64,000 nt of DNA from Prinsepia uniflora (taxonomy: Eukaryota > Streptophyta > Magnoliopsida > Rosales > Rosaceae): the NCBI GenBank assembly GCA_032719365.1, contig CM064861.1, positions 95,802,721 to 95,866,720 on the forward strand, written 5' to 3'. Shown piece by piece: positions 23,977 through 35,163 of this stretch. The notes beneath the pieces are model-generated. The model made no database searches, had not been told where the DNA came from, and saw only the letters and a list, made by a program, of their open reading frames with translations. Made by a program: the position numbers and the translations under genes. How positions within the stretch are numbered: the stretch's first letter is position 1; every line of letters starts with the position of its first letter.

Positions 23977-25158
23977 CAAAAAACCCAAGTTACAGACCCG
24001 GGTGAAGGTAGGAGATGACTATTAGTTATTATACTTATACAATTGACGTTGGTTAAAGTTACAAGCATATTGGCTAACGAAGGTGGTTTGTGTTTTAAGT
24101 TTCATTTGGGGGTCTTGGGTTCGACCCTCCTTAAGTTCAACTGTAGCTTTTTATTTTATTTTTCTTTTTCTTTTTCCCTTAACTTCAACTGCTGTTTTTT
24201 TTCCCTTTTTTATCCTTTTTTTTTTTTTCAAATTTTCAACTAAGTGTGGCCTTTTTTTCCTTCATTTTTTGTCCAATTTTAAATACATTCATTCATTCAA
24301 TTTTTTAACAAAATTTGGTCCTATTTTTTAATTTTGTTGTTCTTTCCAATTTTAAATATATTTCAATTTATTTTATCATTTTTCTTACATTGAATTTTTG
24401 TATGTTTATTGTTATATTTTTAATTATATTAACATTCAATTATAGTAACTCACTTTAATTTATGTTTATGTTTCAGATTTTATATTATTAGTCATCGGCA
24501 TATTGTATCATATCATTCATCATATATTTATTATATCAAAGTCATTTTATAATTTTTATTAGTCCTATATAACCATTATTGGGTACTTAAATTTTTCTTA
24601 AAGTTTCATTCCAAATTTTCGTCATTTTTATTGACCGTAAACGATATCAATATCGATATTTGGTGCGAGATATCCGTAAATTTAACTAGCGATATATCCG
24701 TCGATATCGATATTTCAATCTTTGGCTATAAAGCCTACGTCCACGGGCGAATTCGGCGAGGAAATTCCACTAATAACAAAGAAGATTACAAAAGAGATTA
24801 ACTTTCTCAAACCCAAAATCCAAATCTCGAATACACCCAAAACACTCTTTCTCCAAACGATGTGGCACCACCACAATCAAAACAAAAGAAAAACTTTTTA
24901 GGCTTTTTACAAATATGTGGCTGCACGCACACCAAACAAAGAGAAATCAATGTGTCAATTATATACTAGTCTAACTTAACCTAATCTTATAAGGAGTACA
25001 AACTCATAAATCTTATAGGACAGGAAACTAGATTCCTACAAGAATTAGGAACACTAAGCCTTATAAAACATGGAAACAAGCAGCTAACAATAGTGCGTCA
25101 TGATTGGTCCAAATAAAGGATTAACTAATCGACCTAAAATGTAAGCCAAAATACAACA

Positions 25159-25868
25159 ATCTTCACCTTGACTTAAATTTTACTCTCAAGTCTTCAAACA
25201 GAATTTTCCTTCAACGTCTTCTCCAACACAAAACATGCAAAAGCATGCAAACCAAAGTGCCTTGATCAAAACCGAAATGAATCAAACGAGAACCTGAATT
25301 CTCCAAATTTCACCAAACAAAACCAAGCACACCAAAACAAATATGAATGAAGCACCAAATACTTGAACTTCAAACTCCACCTGTTCACAAACACCATGGT
25401 TCGAAACTAGTCTTCAAAACAATTTCCAATGGACGGAGACCAACAAACCAAATAGAAAGGACAAAAACATTCAGCCAAAAATCTATAGACCAACCAAATT
25501 AGAAAGCAGGAGGCTTTCCCCAAGAGGATCCACAAATATATTCTACACTTTTTTAGAATATAACAAATTGACCCTCAAAAAATTATACACCTATCAAAAC
25601 CTCCACCAACGTCTGAATCTGACAAAGAACAAATTGATGTAGAAACCCACATCAAAGTTTTTCAAATTATGAACAACCAAATCATCAAATTAGTTTTGCA
25701 TAGGTCAACTTCGAATCAAATAGAGAGTACAAATGCTACTTCAACTGTAACCAAACTGGCGAGGGATTATCGAAAATCTCCAAGTCATTCCTCCCGTCGA
25801 ATTTTTCAATTCTGTATTATGCCATAATACAGACATAACCCCAAGTCGAAACTCGAGCTCTGATACCA
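25159..25868 (-). mobile_element. Internal remnant of a minus-strand LTR element
   Basis: Non-coding DNA between the copia LTR purine tract (about 25160-25175) and a sequence that reads TGGTATCAGAGCTCG on the minus strand, a tRNA-iMet primer site. No gag or pol similarity is visible, so the element is deleted or non-autonomous. Confidence 0.5.
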
Positions 25869-27101
25869 AAGGAGATTACCGTGAAACTCGATCTGGAATT
25901 TACCTGGTTCATGACGAACAGTAGCCGTGAACTTCAAACTAGGATTCTCCCAACTCTGGTCACAAATGCCATCGAAACCGATCCCCAAAGAGTCGTATAT
26001 ATCCCTAGAACACTTCCCAATGCACCAAATCGATCAACCAACGCGTAAACATGATTTTCCATTTTTGAACTAAAAACTGGGTTTTCGAGTTACCTTTCCT
26101 CCACCATAGGTCGTGGCTGCTCGACCGTCCTCAGGCCGTGCTTGTCCTTCCCATTCCTTCTTGCACAATCTCTCAATCATGAACACAAATTATGGTGAGG
26201 GTAGAAGGTAGGGTAGTGTTTAGGATTTTGGTTTGGGGGGTTTCACGGGTTACATGAAAAATAAAGAGATGAAGGATGAATGATGAAGATAATATCCCCT
26301 AATTTGGGAATTTGGGCCAATCAGATGGGTGACACTTGTCACTCATCTGGTGGTCCCCACCAGATATTTATTCACTCAAACCAGTCCACGTGTCCAATTT
26401 CTCGGTTTGCATAAATAGTACCATTTTTCGTTCTAGACCGGTAACTTCCCCGTCAAACGCCCGATTTCGACGTACCGTGTAAGACCTGTGTCCTGGAGGG
26501 AAAGGTGAACAATCTCACATACCTGCGAGGGGGGAATGGTCTGGGAAGGGAATGGTGGTGTGTCTTAAAGGTGTAGGCACACACCTATCTAGCATGAGGC
26601 ATTTTGGGAGCTCAGTGGCTTTGTGGTGGTGGTGGTGGTGGTGGTGGTGGTGGTGGGGGGGGGGGGGGGGGAGGGGGGGGAGGGGGTGGGGTTGGAACTT
26701 TGGGGGGGATTGGAAACCCAAAGTTAAGCGAGTTGAGGCTGGTGCAATTCCATGATGGGTGACCCCCTGGGAAGTTGCACCGTGAGCTCCCGAAAACAAA
26801 ACCTTGAGGGCGCAGGCTTGCCGTTGAGTATTGATGTGGCCCAAAGAGGACAATATCGTGCTAGATGAGTCGGGTCCTGACATACCGCCTGTCTACGGAC
26901 TCATAACATCCTGATCTATGTAATGCTCATCGGTCCTCGTGCATTAGACCTCTCAGGTCAAAAGTCAACTTTTCATCCATTCCTTAGGGAAAATGGTCAT
27001 TTTACACCGTCCATCCGAATTCCCTCGACTAATCAGGGATTAGTCACGATAATCCTCAATTAATTATTAATTAATCCCGTATTTCGGGGCGAGTTGTTAC
27101 A
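25869..27101 (-). mobile_element. Gypsy-type LTR fragment split by a Cassandra solo LTR
   Basis: On the minus strand it begins TGTAACAACTCGCCCC at 27101 and contains the GTAGACAGGCGG-TACGTCGAAATCGG block (interrupted by the Cassandra insert), a GTGAGTGACAAGTGTC-like AGTGACAAGTGTCACCC stretch near 26325-26345, and a GT-rich donor-like AAGGTAACTCG near 26095. It lies next to a primer site at 25868. The terminal CA is not clear, so its 3' end is approximate. Confidence 0.6.
26478..26882 (+). mobile_element. Cassandra solo LTR with microsatellite expansion
   Basis: TGTAAGACCTGTG to GTCCTGACA, flanked by perfect TACCG duplications (26473-26477 and 26883-26887). The 5S-like block is present (CCCAAAGTTAAGCGAGTTGAGG, ATGATGGGTGACCCCCTGGGAAG; 26717-26778). 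A GGT run followed by a long G tract (26622-26685) has expanded exactly at the junction before the 5S-like part. The poly-W/poly-G ORF over it is not a gene. Confidence 0.9.
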
Positions 27102-27204
27102 TACTATCATTATTGTCATATTTAGTTTTCCTTCGTTCTTATCCTTCAATTAATGGGTATTGTTGTTGAAAAATATAGCCTTGTGTGAGTGAGAAACATA
27201 GAAA

Positions 27205-27455
27205 TAACACTTACTGAACTGTGGGGACACTATAGGACTATAAGGACAACAAGTATTATTCTCTAATGAGGACAGTAAGGAGGAAACATAGACATAGCAT
27301 TTAATGGACTATGGGGCACTATGAGGGCACTACTAGACTATGAGGACAACAAGTTTCATAATTTGAAGAAAATCCAAGAGAAAAAATAGACATAGTACTT
27401 ACTGGACTATGAGACACTATGGGGGCACTACTGGACTATGAGGACAACAAGTTTC
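27205..27455 (+). repeat. Three tandem GGACTATGAGGACAAC repeat units
   Basis: Units of about 80-95 bp carrying CTTACTGGACTATG, GGGCACTACTGGACTATGAGGACAACAAG at about 27205-27265, 27300-27365 and 27390-27455. They are inverted relatives of the repeats at 19690-19925 and lie just 3' of the MuDR-like fragment. Confidence 0.7.
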
Positions 27456-27464
27456 ATTCTTTGA

Positions 27465-28109
27465 CTAAAACCGAGGTTGTGTTTCACATGCTTTTAAATA
27501 TGGAATGCTAACACCAAGGTTGTGTTTCACATCCAAAATTAAGTCATTCGGCGTGTATATATTACGTGAATCATTAAACTTCCTTTTGAAAAAATCTCCA
27601 ATGAAGGCTACAGATGCTTCCCGATGGTTGTCATTTAAAAACTTAAAATCACACTCATACACATGTTTGTATTTCAAGATCATGAAGTTTTCATCCCCAA
27701 TCCAGTGTGCACGAACACGCCATGGACACCCGGTCTGTGAACAATTAACCCCCAATTGAGCCTTAGAAGAATGAGCAACTTTGTACTCAAATTGACCTCT
27801 AATTGATGCCAACTGTAACTCCATATTCAACGTTTTCTTGGAAGAAAATAGTTTACCCACTTTTAACCTTGGACACCAACTTACTCTTGAGTATCCATTA
27901 CCCCAAGTAACTTCTTCTTCATTTATCACCCCCAAATTGGTCATTTGCTGCTCTGCTTCTTGTCTTCCATTATCTGGAGTAGAATCTTCAGATAACGTAA
28001 GATGTTCATACCTCAATGGAGATAGATAATGGTTGCCCATTGCATCTTTTTGTACACCTAATCCATCTGCATCATTGGTAAAAAGTCCATCAAAATCAAT
28101 AATTTTCAT
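27465..28109 (-). pseudogene. MuDR-type transposase, N-terminal fragment
   Basis: About 214 codons. They show WCPRLKVGKLFSSKK (MuDR plug-domain start), VAHSSKAQLGVNC and CPWRVRAHWI (the N-terminal zinc-binding region with CSQTGCPW), HVYECDFKFLNDNHREAS and YTPNDLILDVKHNLGVSIPY. The catalytic DDE and SWIM parts are missing, so it cannot act alone. It is flanked by inverted-repeat arrays at 27205-27455 and 28640-28740. With the DUF1985-like piece at 19962 it looks like one large Mutator-like element torn apart by later insertions (inference). Confidence 0.75.
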
Positions 28110-28639
28110 TGCATCATTCTCAAGCTCTTGTATTCGATGTTCAACCTCATTTGTATTCTTGTGGATAACTTAACTACTCTCACATATGCCATTTGTATTT
28201 GGAGCTAAATTTACCCCTATAACACTTTCCACTTCTATTTCTTTTCTACTAACTAGTAAAGGAATAACTTTGGATCCTATGTTCTCACTAAAGTACCTCA
28301 AGAAATACTAGACATCATCATCATCTACAATTTCAATATGCTTGTATTCGTTGGATGTTACAGCCTTACAGGAACCGAAAACTTTAATCTGAGTGATTCA
28401 ACGGGATTGTTTAGGTGGGCAAGCAGGCGAACACGGTTTATAAGTGAGCAAACATTGTAGACCTTAGTACTATAATGTCTTTCATATCGCTCCCTTCATA
28501 CGTGTACTTCTTTCCACACCTCAACCATTTTCCATTGAAACAAATCATAATTGCAACTGATTCTATTCTTGAGATTTAATACAATAACATTTATTACATT
28601 CAAATTTAACTTCACTACAATACTATAAATAAATTGCAT
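28110..28639 (-). other. Degenerate N-terminal flank of the MuDR-like fragment
   Basis: AT-rich DNA upstream (minus sense) of the transposase fragment. It may hold its degraded leader; no intact frame. Confidence 0.3.
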
Positions 28640-28740
28640 TATTGTTGAGGCACTATAAGACTACTGGACTATAGGGGCACTATCAGACTACGTGACTATA
28701 TGGGTACTATAGGACTATTGGACTATAGGATTACTATCAG
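28640..28740 (+). repeat. GGACTATAGG subterminal repeat cluster
   Basis: Repeated GGCACTAT(A/C)AGACTA and GGACTATAGG phrases, inverse to those at 19690-19925. Candidate right subterminal region of the large Mutator-like element. No clean terminal duplication seen. Confidence 0.5.
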
Positions 28741-31700
28741 ACCGGAAATTACAGATCTTATCTCCAGATCTGCAAAAATGACTTTTCTTGCCTTCAACCC
28801 AACTTCATTTTTCCAGATTCGCATCATTAAACAAAATCAACACACAAAAAACATAACAAATTTAACACACACAAAACCCAAAAATGAACGAATAAGAAGG
28901 ATGGAGAGGTCATACTTCAAATTCGAGCTTGATGGTGAATGTGGTGGTGAGTGAGTTTGATGGTGAATTTGGTCGTTGTCGAGCTTTGAGAATTCATGGA
29001 TGAGAATGAAAGATTTGGGGTTAGGATTTTTTGACTTTGAGGTGTTTCACGATTTCGAGATAATGGGCACACCGGATGTCTTCCGTCCTGGTCGATTTGG
29101 AAAAGGAGGTTTGCATGATTTGTAGTAGAAGTGATGAACGTAGGAATGAGAGATTTGGAGCTAGGGCTTTTTGTTGCTGGTGTTCAATTGCATTTTTTTA
29201 GTATGAGGTTACTATAAGACTTATAGAGTATGTAGATTTGTAAAACTATTTTAGAATTCCCTACTTTTACAAATATTTTTATCCAACCCCCTATTTTGTC
29301 AATTTCCCTATATTATTTGTGTGATTCGAATAGAAAATGAGTCCTAATTAATGCGCAGTAGTTACTGCTGAAGATTGCTTGTGTGTTGTGTACGTAGTTG
29401 TCTTTCACATAACATCCAAGAGGGTAAAAATGAAGATTAAATCTTCTAATTTAACCTGTCCTTATTTTGGTCCCGAAAACTTGTTAAAGCCTAAAAGCGC
29501 TGCACGTTAATTGTCTCATTTCCCAATGATTATATTCCATGCACTAATTAATAATTAATCTTTTTTTATCAGAAATAATTAAGCTTTTCATCCTCGTCCT
29601 TTTGACTCTTTTTTCTTTTCTCTTTTTTTGTTGGGTGTACCAGCTTTTGTCTTCTTTTCTTTGCTGATGATTCAGCAAATTGGAACGCCAATCCGCCTTC
29701 CATTTCGCCCTTTTTTATTTCTTTCTAGGGCGGATAATAGATGGTCTCTCGAGTTCTTATTATGTTATAAATTTTATTTTATTTAAATATATCTAATTTA
29801 AATTTAATTCATTTAATAATCGTATCAATAATATCCAATTCGAACTCGAAATGTTAATGACTCAAATAATCTATATAATGCATTTAATAAAAAGGTCCTC
29901 TCAAAACCTAATTAATTTACAACCCGTTTGATCCGTGTAACATATTTAAACTATAATATTTAGGTATATAAATGGGTAAATATATAGGTTAGTAATGACA
30001 TATTTATTAAACAGGTTAATATATAGGTCAATGTAAAAGTTAAGAGGTTAATCCGTAATCTACATATTTATTAAATGAGTTAATAGATCATACGGATTAA
30101 CATGTTGATTTGAAACCCACCCGTTTATCAAATGTGTCATGACGAGTTGACCTAAAAATAATTCGAAATTTTAATCGTACGACTTGAGCAGGATAAATCT
30201 CGTCCGAATTTTGAGTCGTGTCAAAAAATACTGAAGAAGCAATTGCAAAGGGAAAAAAAAGTGATGGAGGTAGCTGGCCTGTAAGCATTTTCTTCACTTT
30301 ACGAGACAGCATAAACTGGATCACTGTTCGATTGTCCTCTTCAACTTAATTGCTGATGACAACGTACTCACAACTGGAAGTTATGCGTACACGAAATGGG
30401 CAACCATGTGGAAATCAATGGTCCAGTACTACTACTTCCACCATACAAATCCTAAAAATATTGCTGTGCTCAGAGCCACATAAACCAGTACTCCTTAATT
30501 AATCCCTCCATCTCAAATTTGATCTTCATGAACATGCATCAAATCCTTTTTTGGTTGGAGTTGTCGCCTATATATATATGTGGAATTCTAGGTCAGCAGC
30601 TTATGACATGTAGGTCTTACGTGGAAACTGAATCGATCTAAAGCGACGTTATTAGGAGAGCTAGCAATCTAGTCGTGTTTTGTTTTCAAGTCGTGCTTTT
30701 TTGTATGACTGGTAAGAATTTGAGTATAAGTGAATAATTTGGAGTGCAAGTATACGGTTATAATGACTTGTAAACTAATAGAGTCCAATATCAATTAAGA
30801 ACTCTCTACGTTAAGAATCGACCTTGTTGAGGAAGGTTGAGTAATTAGCCTTGTTGGTACCAAACCTAAATTAATCATATATCAATGATTCCTATTCAAT
30901 GTAGGATAGGCGCATTGATAGAAGTCACGATGTACATAAATACAGATCTTTGCTCTCATAGATTTCATACTTAATGCGGTTAAAGTTTGGAACTTATCTT
31001 AAGCTGAAGCAATTCTGGTTTGAAAAAGAGGAGCAATGTTGTCGTGCCCTTGTGAGCAGTGATTGCCGTATCTTTGTTTGTTAACATGGCAAAACCAAGT
31101 TCTGTATATGCACTAGTTGTTCATGTCAATATATGTATGATTGTATTGATTCAATCACATAGTGATCTTTGTTGCAAGTTTGAGCTAAAATATGTATAAT
31201 AGTTTACATGATCACGATCAATTTGAGAAAGTGGGTAGGTAGAACCCTAGAGGAAGCACCTTTGCTTTCTTCAAACTCAAAAGCTCAGAGTCGTTTTAAA
31301 TTTTTAATTAACTTCGCGCTTTTTTCTTTAATGATATGGAAAAGAAAGGATGATGATGATGATGAAGAACCCACAGGCAAATCAAATCCAATCATCTTCT
31401 TCTTTACGAGATCTCGAACTATTAAGTAATATCCAAGGCCAACAAGCTCTATAACAATGTTGAATATGAATTGCAAAATTCATAAGAGCGACAAGTGTAC
31501 CGTGTACGTACGTAGTGCATGATGCAGACTGCAGAGCATGCAGTGAATTTGTACGTGCATGGGCTTGCTTTGATGTCACGTATGGAGAGTCCTACCGACT
31601 TACACATTTCAAACAATTGACATGGGGCAGGATTGAGGGAGGCTAACTAGGGTCAGTGTCAATCAAATCTCAAATGTCAAGTCTGTAACATGATTATTGA

Positions 31701-32274
31701 AGTGATGAATTTAATTATTCTTAATTATAGTTTAAAAATACTGCTTTGGCAGATAATATTTACATCCAATTCTAATGATATTTCCTCACATTACTATTTT
31801 TATTTATTAAATTATCTTTATATATATATATATATATTAATCGGAACTGTTCACTCTCTAAATATACGATTCCCACGACCACACCCTACATCCAATTCTT
31901 AATTATAGTTTAAAGATACTATTTTCATTTATTTACATCCCTTTGCTCATTCCATATGGGAGGAGTGGAGAACATCAATCATTCCCACAACCACGCCCTA
32001 CTTTCAATTTGTCATCTTTAATCATACTATTCTTAAAAGACCCCCATCTTCCCTAATCATACCCATTCCCAATTATCAAATACCAAAAGTAACCCGAATT
32101 AGATTTTTTTTTTAAAAGTAATTCTGTGTTCTCCCCACATGTTGTACGTTTCTCTTTTCAAATTCATAGAAAGAGGCTCACTCTTGCGGTCTTGCCCTGT
32201 TTTTACTCATTTTTTAAAAAATCACTCTTTGTTAGTGTTTTTGCCTATTCTTCCCGCCTAACCAACGCAAAACC
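28741..32274. other. AT-rich intergenic region upstream of PXC1
   Basis: No gene recognised. It has a TA microsatellite at about 31820-31837, a GAT run at 31350-31364, and many A/T tracts. The last few hundred bases contain CT-rich tracts just before the PXC1 start, likely its promoter and 5' UTR. Confidence 0.4.
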
Positions 32275-34432
32275 ATGAAGGCTTTGGCTTTGGCTTCGGC
32301 TTCGGCTTCGGCTTTGGCTTTCCTGCCCGCTCTGCCTCTTCTTCTCTTGGCCTTGGCCTTACCTCAACGCTCTCTCTCGTCTCCGCCGCCAGACGACACC
32401 TGGGCTCTCACCCAATTCCGCCTCCAGACCGACACCCACGGCTACCTCCGCTCCAACTGGACCGGCTCCGACCCATGCAGCCCACCCTGGACGGGGGTCC
32501 GATGCTCCATCACCAAATCCCGAGTCGTTGCTCTCTCCCTCCCTTCACTCAACTTGCGGGGACCACTCGACTCCCTCGCTTTCCTCGACCAGCTACGCCT
32601 CCTCGACCTCCACAACAACCGTTTAAACGGCACCGTCACGCCACTCACCAACTGCACGAACCTCAAGCTCCTATACCTCGCCGGAAACGACCTATCCGGC
32701 GAGATCCCTCCAGAGATTGCTTTCCTCCGGCGGCTCATTCGGCTCGACCTCTCCGACAACAACCTCCGCGGCCCCATCCCGGAAAATATCACCAGCCTGA
32801 CGCGGCTCCTTACTCTCCGCCTCCAGAACAACGCCCTCTCCGGCGTAGTCCCCGACGTCTCCGTCCTTATGGTTGACCTCAAGGAGCTTAATTTCACCGA
32901 CAACGAACTCTACGGACGGCTTCCGCAGGGATTGCTGAAAAAATTCGGGGATGAAAGCTTCTCAGGCAACGAAGGGCTGTGTGGGCCCAGCCCCTTGCCA
33001 GTTTGTTCGTTTACCGGTACGAATAGTCCGCCGTCGGCGACCTCTGCTCAAACGGTGCCGTCTAATCCGACCCAAGTGCCTCAGACAACAAGTATAAACG
33101 AACCGATCAAGAAGAAATCGAGAAAGGGACTGAGCACTGGCGCTATAGTCGCCATTGTGATCGCCAATTGCGTGGCTACGTTGGTCGTGGTGTCATTCAT
33201 CCTGGCTCACTACTGCGCCGCCAGGGGTCGAGGCTCCAGCTCAATTGGGGGAAGTGAGAGTGGGAAGCGGAGGACGAGTGGGAGTAGCTACGGCAGAGAT
33301 CAAAAGGTGTATGCCAACAGCGGCTGCGGAGACAGTGATGGGACCAGCGCCACGGATCGGAGCAAGTTGGTGTTTTTCGACCGGAGGAAGCAATTTGAGC
33401 TGGAGGACTTGCTCCGGGCGTCGGCGGAGATGTTGGGGAAAGGGAGTTTGGGGACGGTGTATAAGGCGGTGCTGGACGACGGGTGTACGATGGCGGTGAA
33501 GAGGCTTAAGGATGCGAATCCGTGTGGCCGGAAGGAGTTCGAGCAGTACATGGATTTGATCGACAAAGTGAAGCACCAAAATGTTGTGAGGCTCAGTGCT
33601 TATTATTATGCCAAGGAGGAAAAGCTTCTCGTCTATGATTATCTCCCCAATGGAAGCTTGCACTCTCTTCTTCATGGTAAATTGGTAATTTAATTTCTTC
33701 TTTTTAACAGTTAACAATAATGTGTTTGATTGTTGATGGTGATCCTTGTTGATTATGCATTTAGGCAATCGTGGTCCGGGTCGGATTCCATTAGATTGGA
33801 CTACAAGGATCAGCTTGGTGCTGGGTGCGGCCCGGGGGCTTGCTCGGATTCATGAAGAGTATAGCTCTGCAAAAGTGCCACATGGGAATGTCAAGTCTTC
33901 CAATGTGCTTCTTGACAAGAATGGTGTGGCCTGCATCTCTGATTTTGGGCTGTCTCTGCTTCTGAACCCGGTTCATGCCATTGCAAGACTGGGAGGATAC
34001 AGAGCTCCAGAGCAGGCTGAGGTCAAGAGGCTATCGCAGACGGCGGATGTGTACGGTTTTGGCGTCTTGCTGTTGGAGGTTCTTACAGGGAGAGCTCCGT
34101 CCCAGTACCCTTCTCCAGCGCGTCCCCTCATGGAGGAGGAAGCGGTGGACCTTCCCAAATGGGTTCGGTCTGTGGTGAAGGAGGAGTGGACTGGTGAAGT
34201 GTTTGATCAAGAGCTTTTGAGGTACAAGAACATTGAGGAGGAGCTTGTGGCAATGCTCCATGTTGGGTTGGCTTGTGTAGCCCCTCAACCTGAGAAAAGG
34301 CCCACAATGGCTGAAGTGGCTAGGATGATTGAGGACATCAGAGTTGAGAGGTCTCCTTTAGGAGAAGACTATGACGAATCCCAGAATTCACTTTCGCCTT
34401 CCCTCGCCACCACTGAAGATGGACTTCCCTGA
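32275..34432 (+). CDS. PXC1: LRR receptor-like kinase, PXC1 type
   Basis: Exons 32275-33676 and 33765-34432 encode 689 aa. Order: signal peptide (about 1-35, with an alanine-serine repeat from GCTTCG units), LRR N-terminal cap ending DPCSPPWTGVRC, about five leucine-rich repeats (80-225), a Ser/Pro/Thr-rich stalk, a transmembrane helix (about 288-312), a Gly/Ser-rich juxtamembrane part and a kinase domain (about 376-665). The kinase has GKGSLGTVYK and AVKRLK, but the catalytic loop reads HGNVKSSN, without the HRD aspartate, while SDFG is kept; this is usual in LRR subfamily III and predicts weak or no catalysis. Arabidopsis PXC1 regulates secondary wall formation in xylem fibres. The gene ends convergent with the trihelix-UMPK gene. 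Confidence 0.93.
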
Positions 34433-35163
34433 TCGCCGATCAACACCAAGCTCTTGGTCTAATGCTCTCTTGTTCACTTTCATCTGCATTATCCTAGTGC
34501 TGCCAAATGCTGCTAGCTTGTGTCGTTGTGATCTATTCTCTGTAATATTATCTTGTCTCCAAGTCCTTGTATTTCTCAAAATCTTGTGCGCCAAGGTTTA
34601 AGATAGTTTTACTTAGTTTCCCATGGTGTAATGTTAGTTGTTGACAATAATTATTTGTGATTTATTATGTTCATATGCCTCATTTTTTCAACTTCTCAAT
34701 TAAAGTCTTCAATCTTGATGCATTTCCAAACTCGATAAAACTGACTATACATACAATCAATAAAATGAAGCAAATTTGAGAGTTTCGGGACCAAGATGCA
34801 TTGGAGTTAAAATTAAATAAACAGTCATCTGCATCAATAATCTTCCTCCAAGTGATGTTTACTAAGCAGATTCCATTTACATAACAATTCAAAGTACATG
34901 GGCACCAGATTAACAATGCATAACTTAAACGAGATAGTTACTTGAACTGAATTCTACGAATTGCCTGCCAATTATTAGCGTCGAACTAGTCTAGAATCTT
35001 TACTCTTTACCTTCTCAAGTGCCGGGTGGCTAATCGTATATCCAGAGTGCCCAGGATATGAATTAGTCCACCAGGCTGAGAACGCTTCAATTTTTCTGGA
35101 CAACTTAATAATCACATGAGGTTACTACACCTAGAAATACAACAGCTCAGACTTTCATAAATA
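34433..35163. other. 3' flanks of two convergent genes
   Basis: Holds the 3' UTRs of PXC1 and of the trihelix-UMPK gene. No further feature. Confidence 0.5.

Larger units (their letters stand above)
20712..24720. mobile_element. Small Mutator-like element nested in the copia LTR
   Basis: Flanked by a 12-bp direct duplication TTTGGCTATAAA (20700-20711 and 24721-24732), close to the 9-11 bp of Mutator insertions. The ends are imperfect inverted repeats (GTGAAAAAATCGGTAATTATCGGCG against GATTGAAATATCGATATCGACGG). After removing the gypsy solo LTR at 20979-23976 about 1.0 kb remains, with no transposase. It contains a G run and GA microsatellite at about 20791-20835 and a T-rich tract at 24150-24340. 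Confidence 0.65.
20608..25158 (-). mobile_element. Copia-type LTR, split by nested insertions
   Basis: On the minus strand the LTR starts TGTTGTATTTTGGC at 25158, directly after a purine tract GTCAAGGTGAAGAT, and ends CGCTTCCACACAACA at 20608. The outer parts (20608-20711 and 24721-25158) contain GGATTTACGTGGTTTGGC and GCCTACGTCCACGGG, phrases common in plant copia LTRs. Removing the nested element leaves about 530 bp. Internal sequence of the same or another minus-strand element follows to a tRNA-Met-type primer site at 25857-25868. No duplication is visible because the other end is lost. Confidence 0.65.

Noticed and set aside
26552..26755. ORF with a poly-Trp/poly-Gly run
   Set aside because: It is the translation of the GGT and G tract within a Cassandra solo LTR.
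32442..32903. Long ORFs antisense or frame-shifted over PXC1
   Set aside because: Shadows caused by GC-rich codon use in the LRR region.
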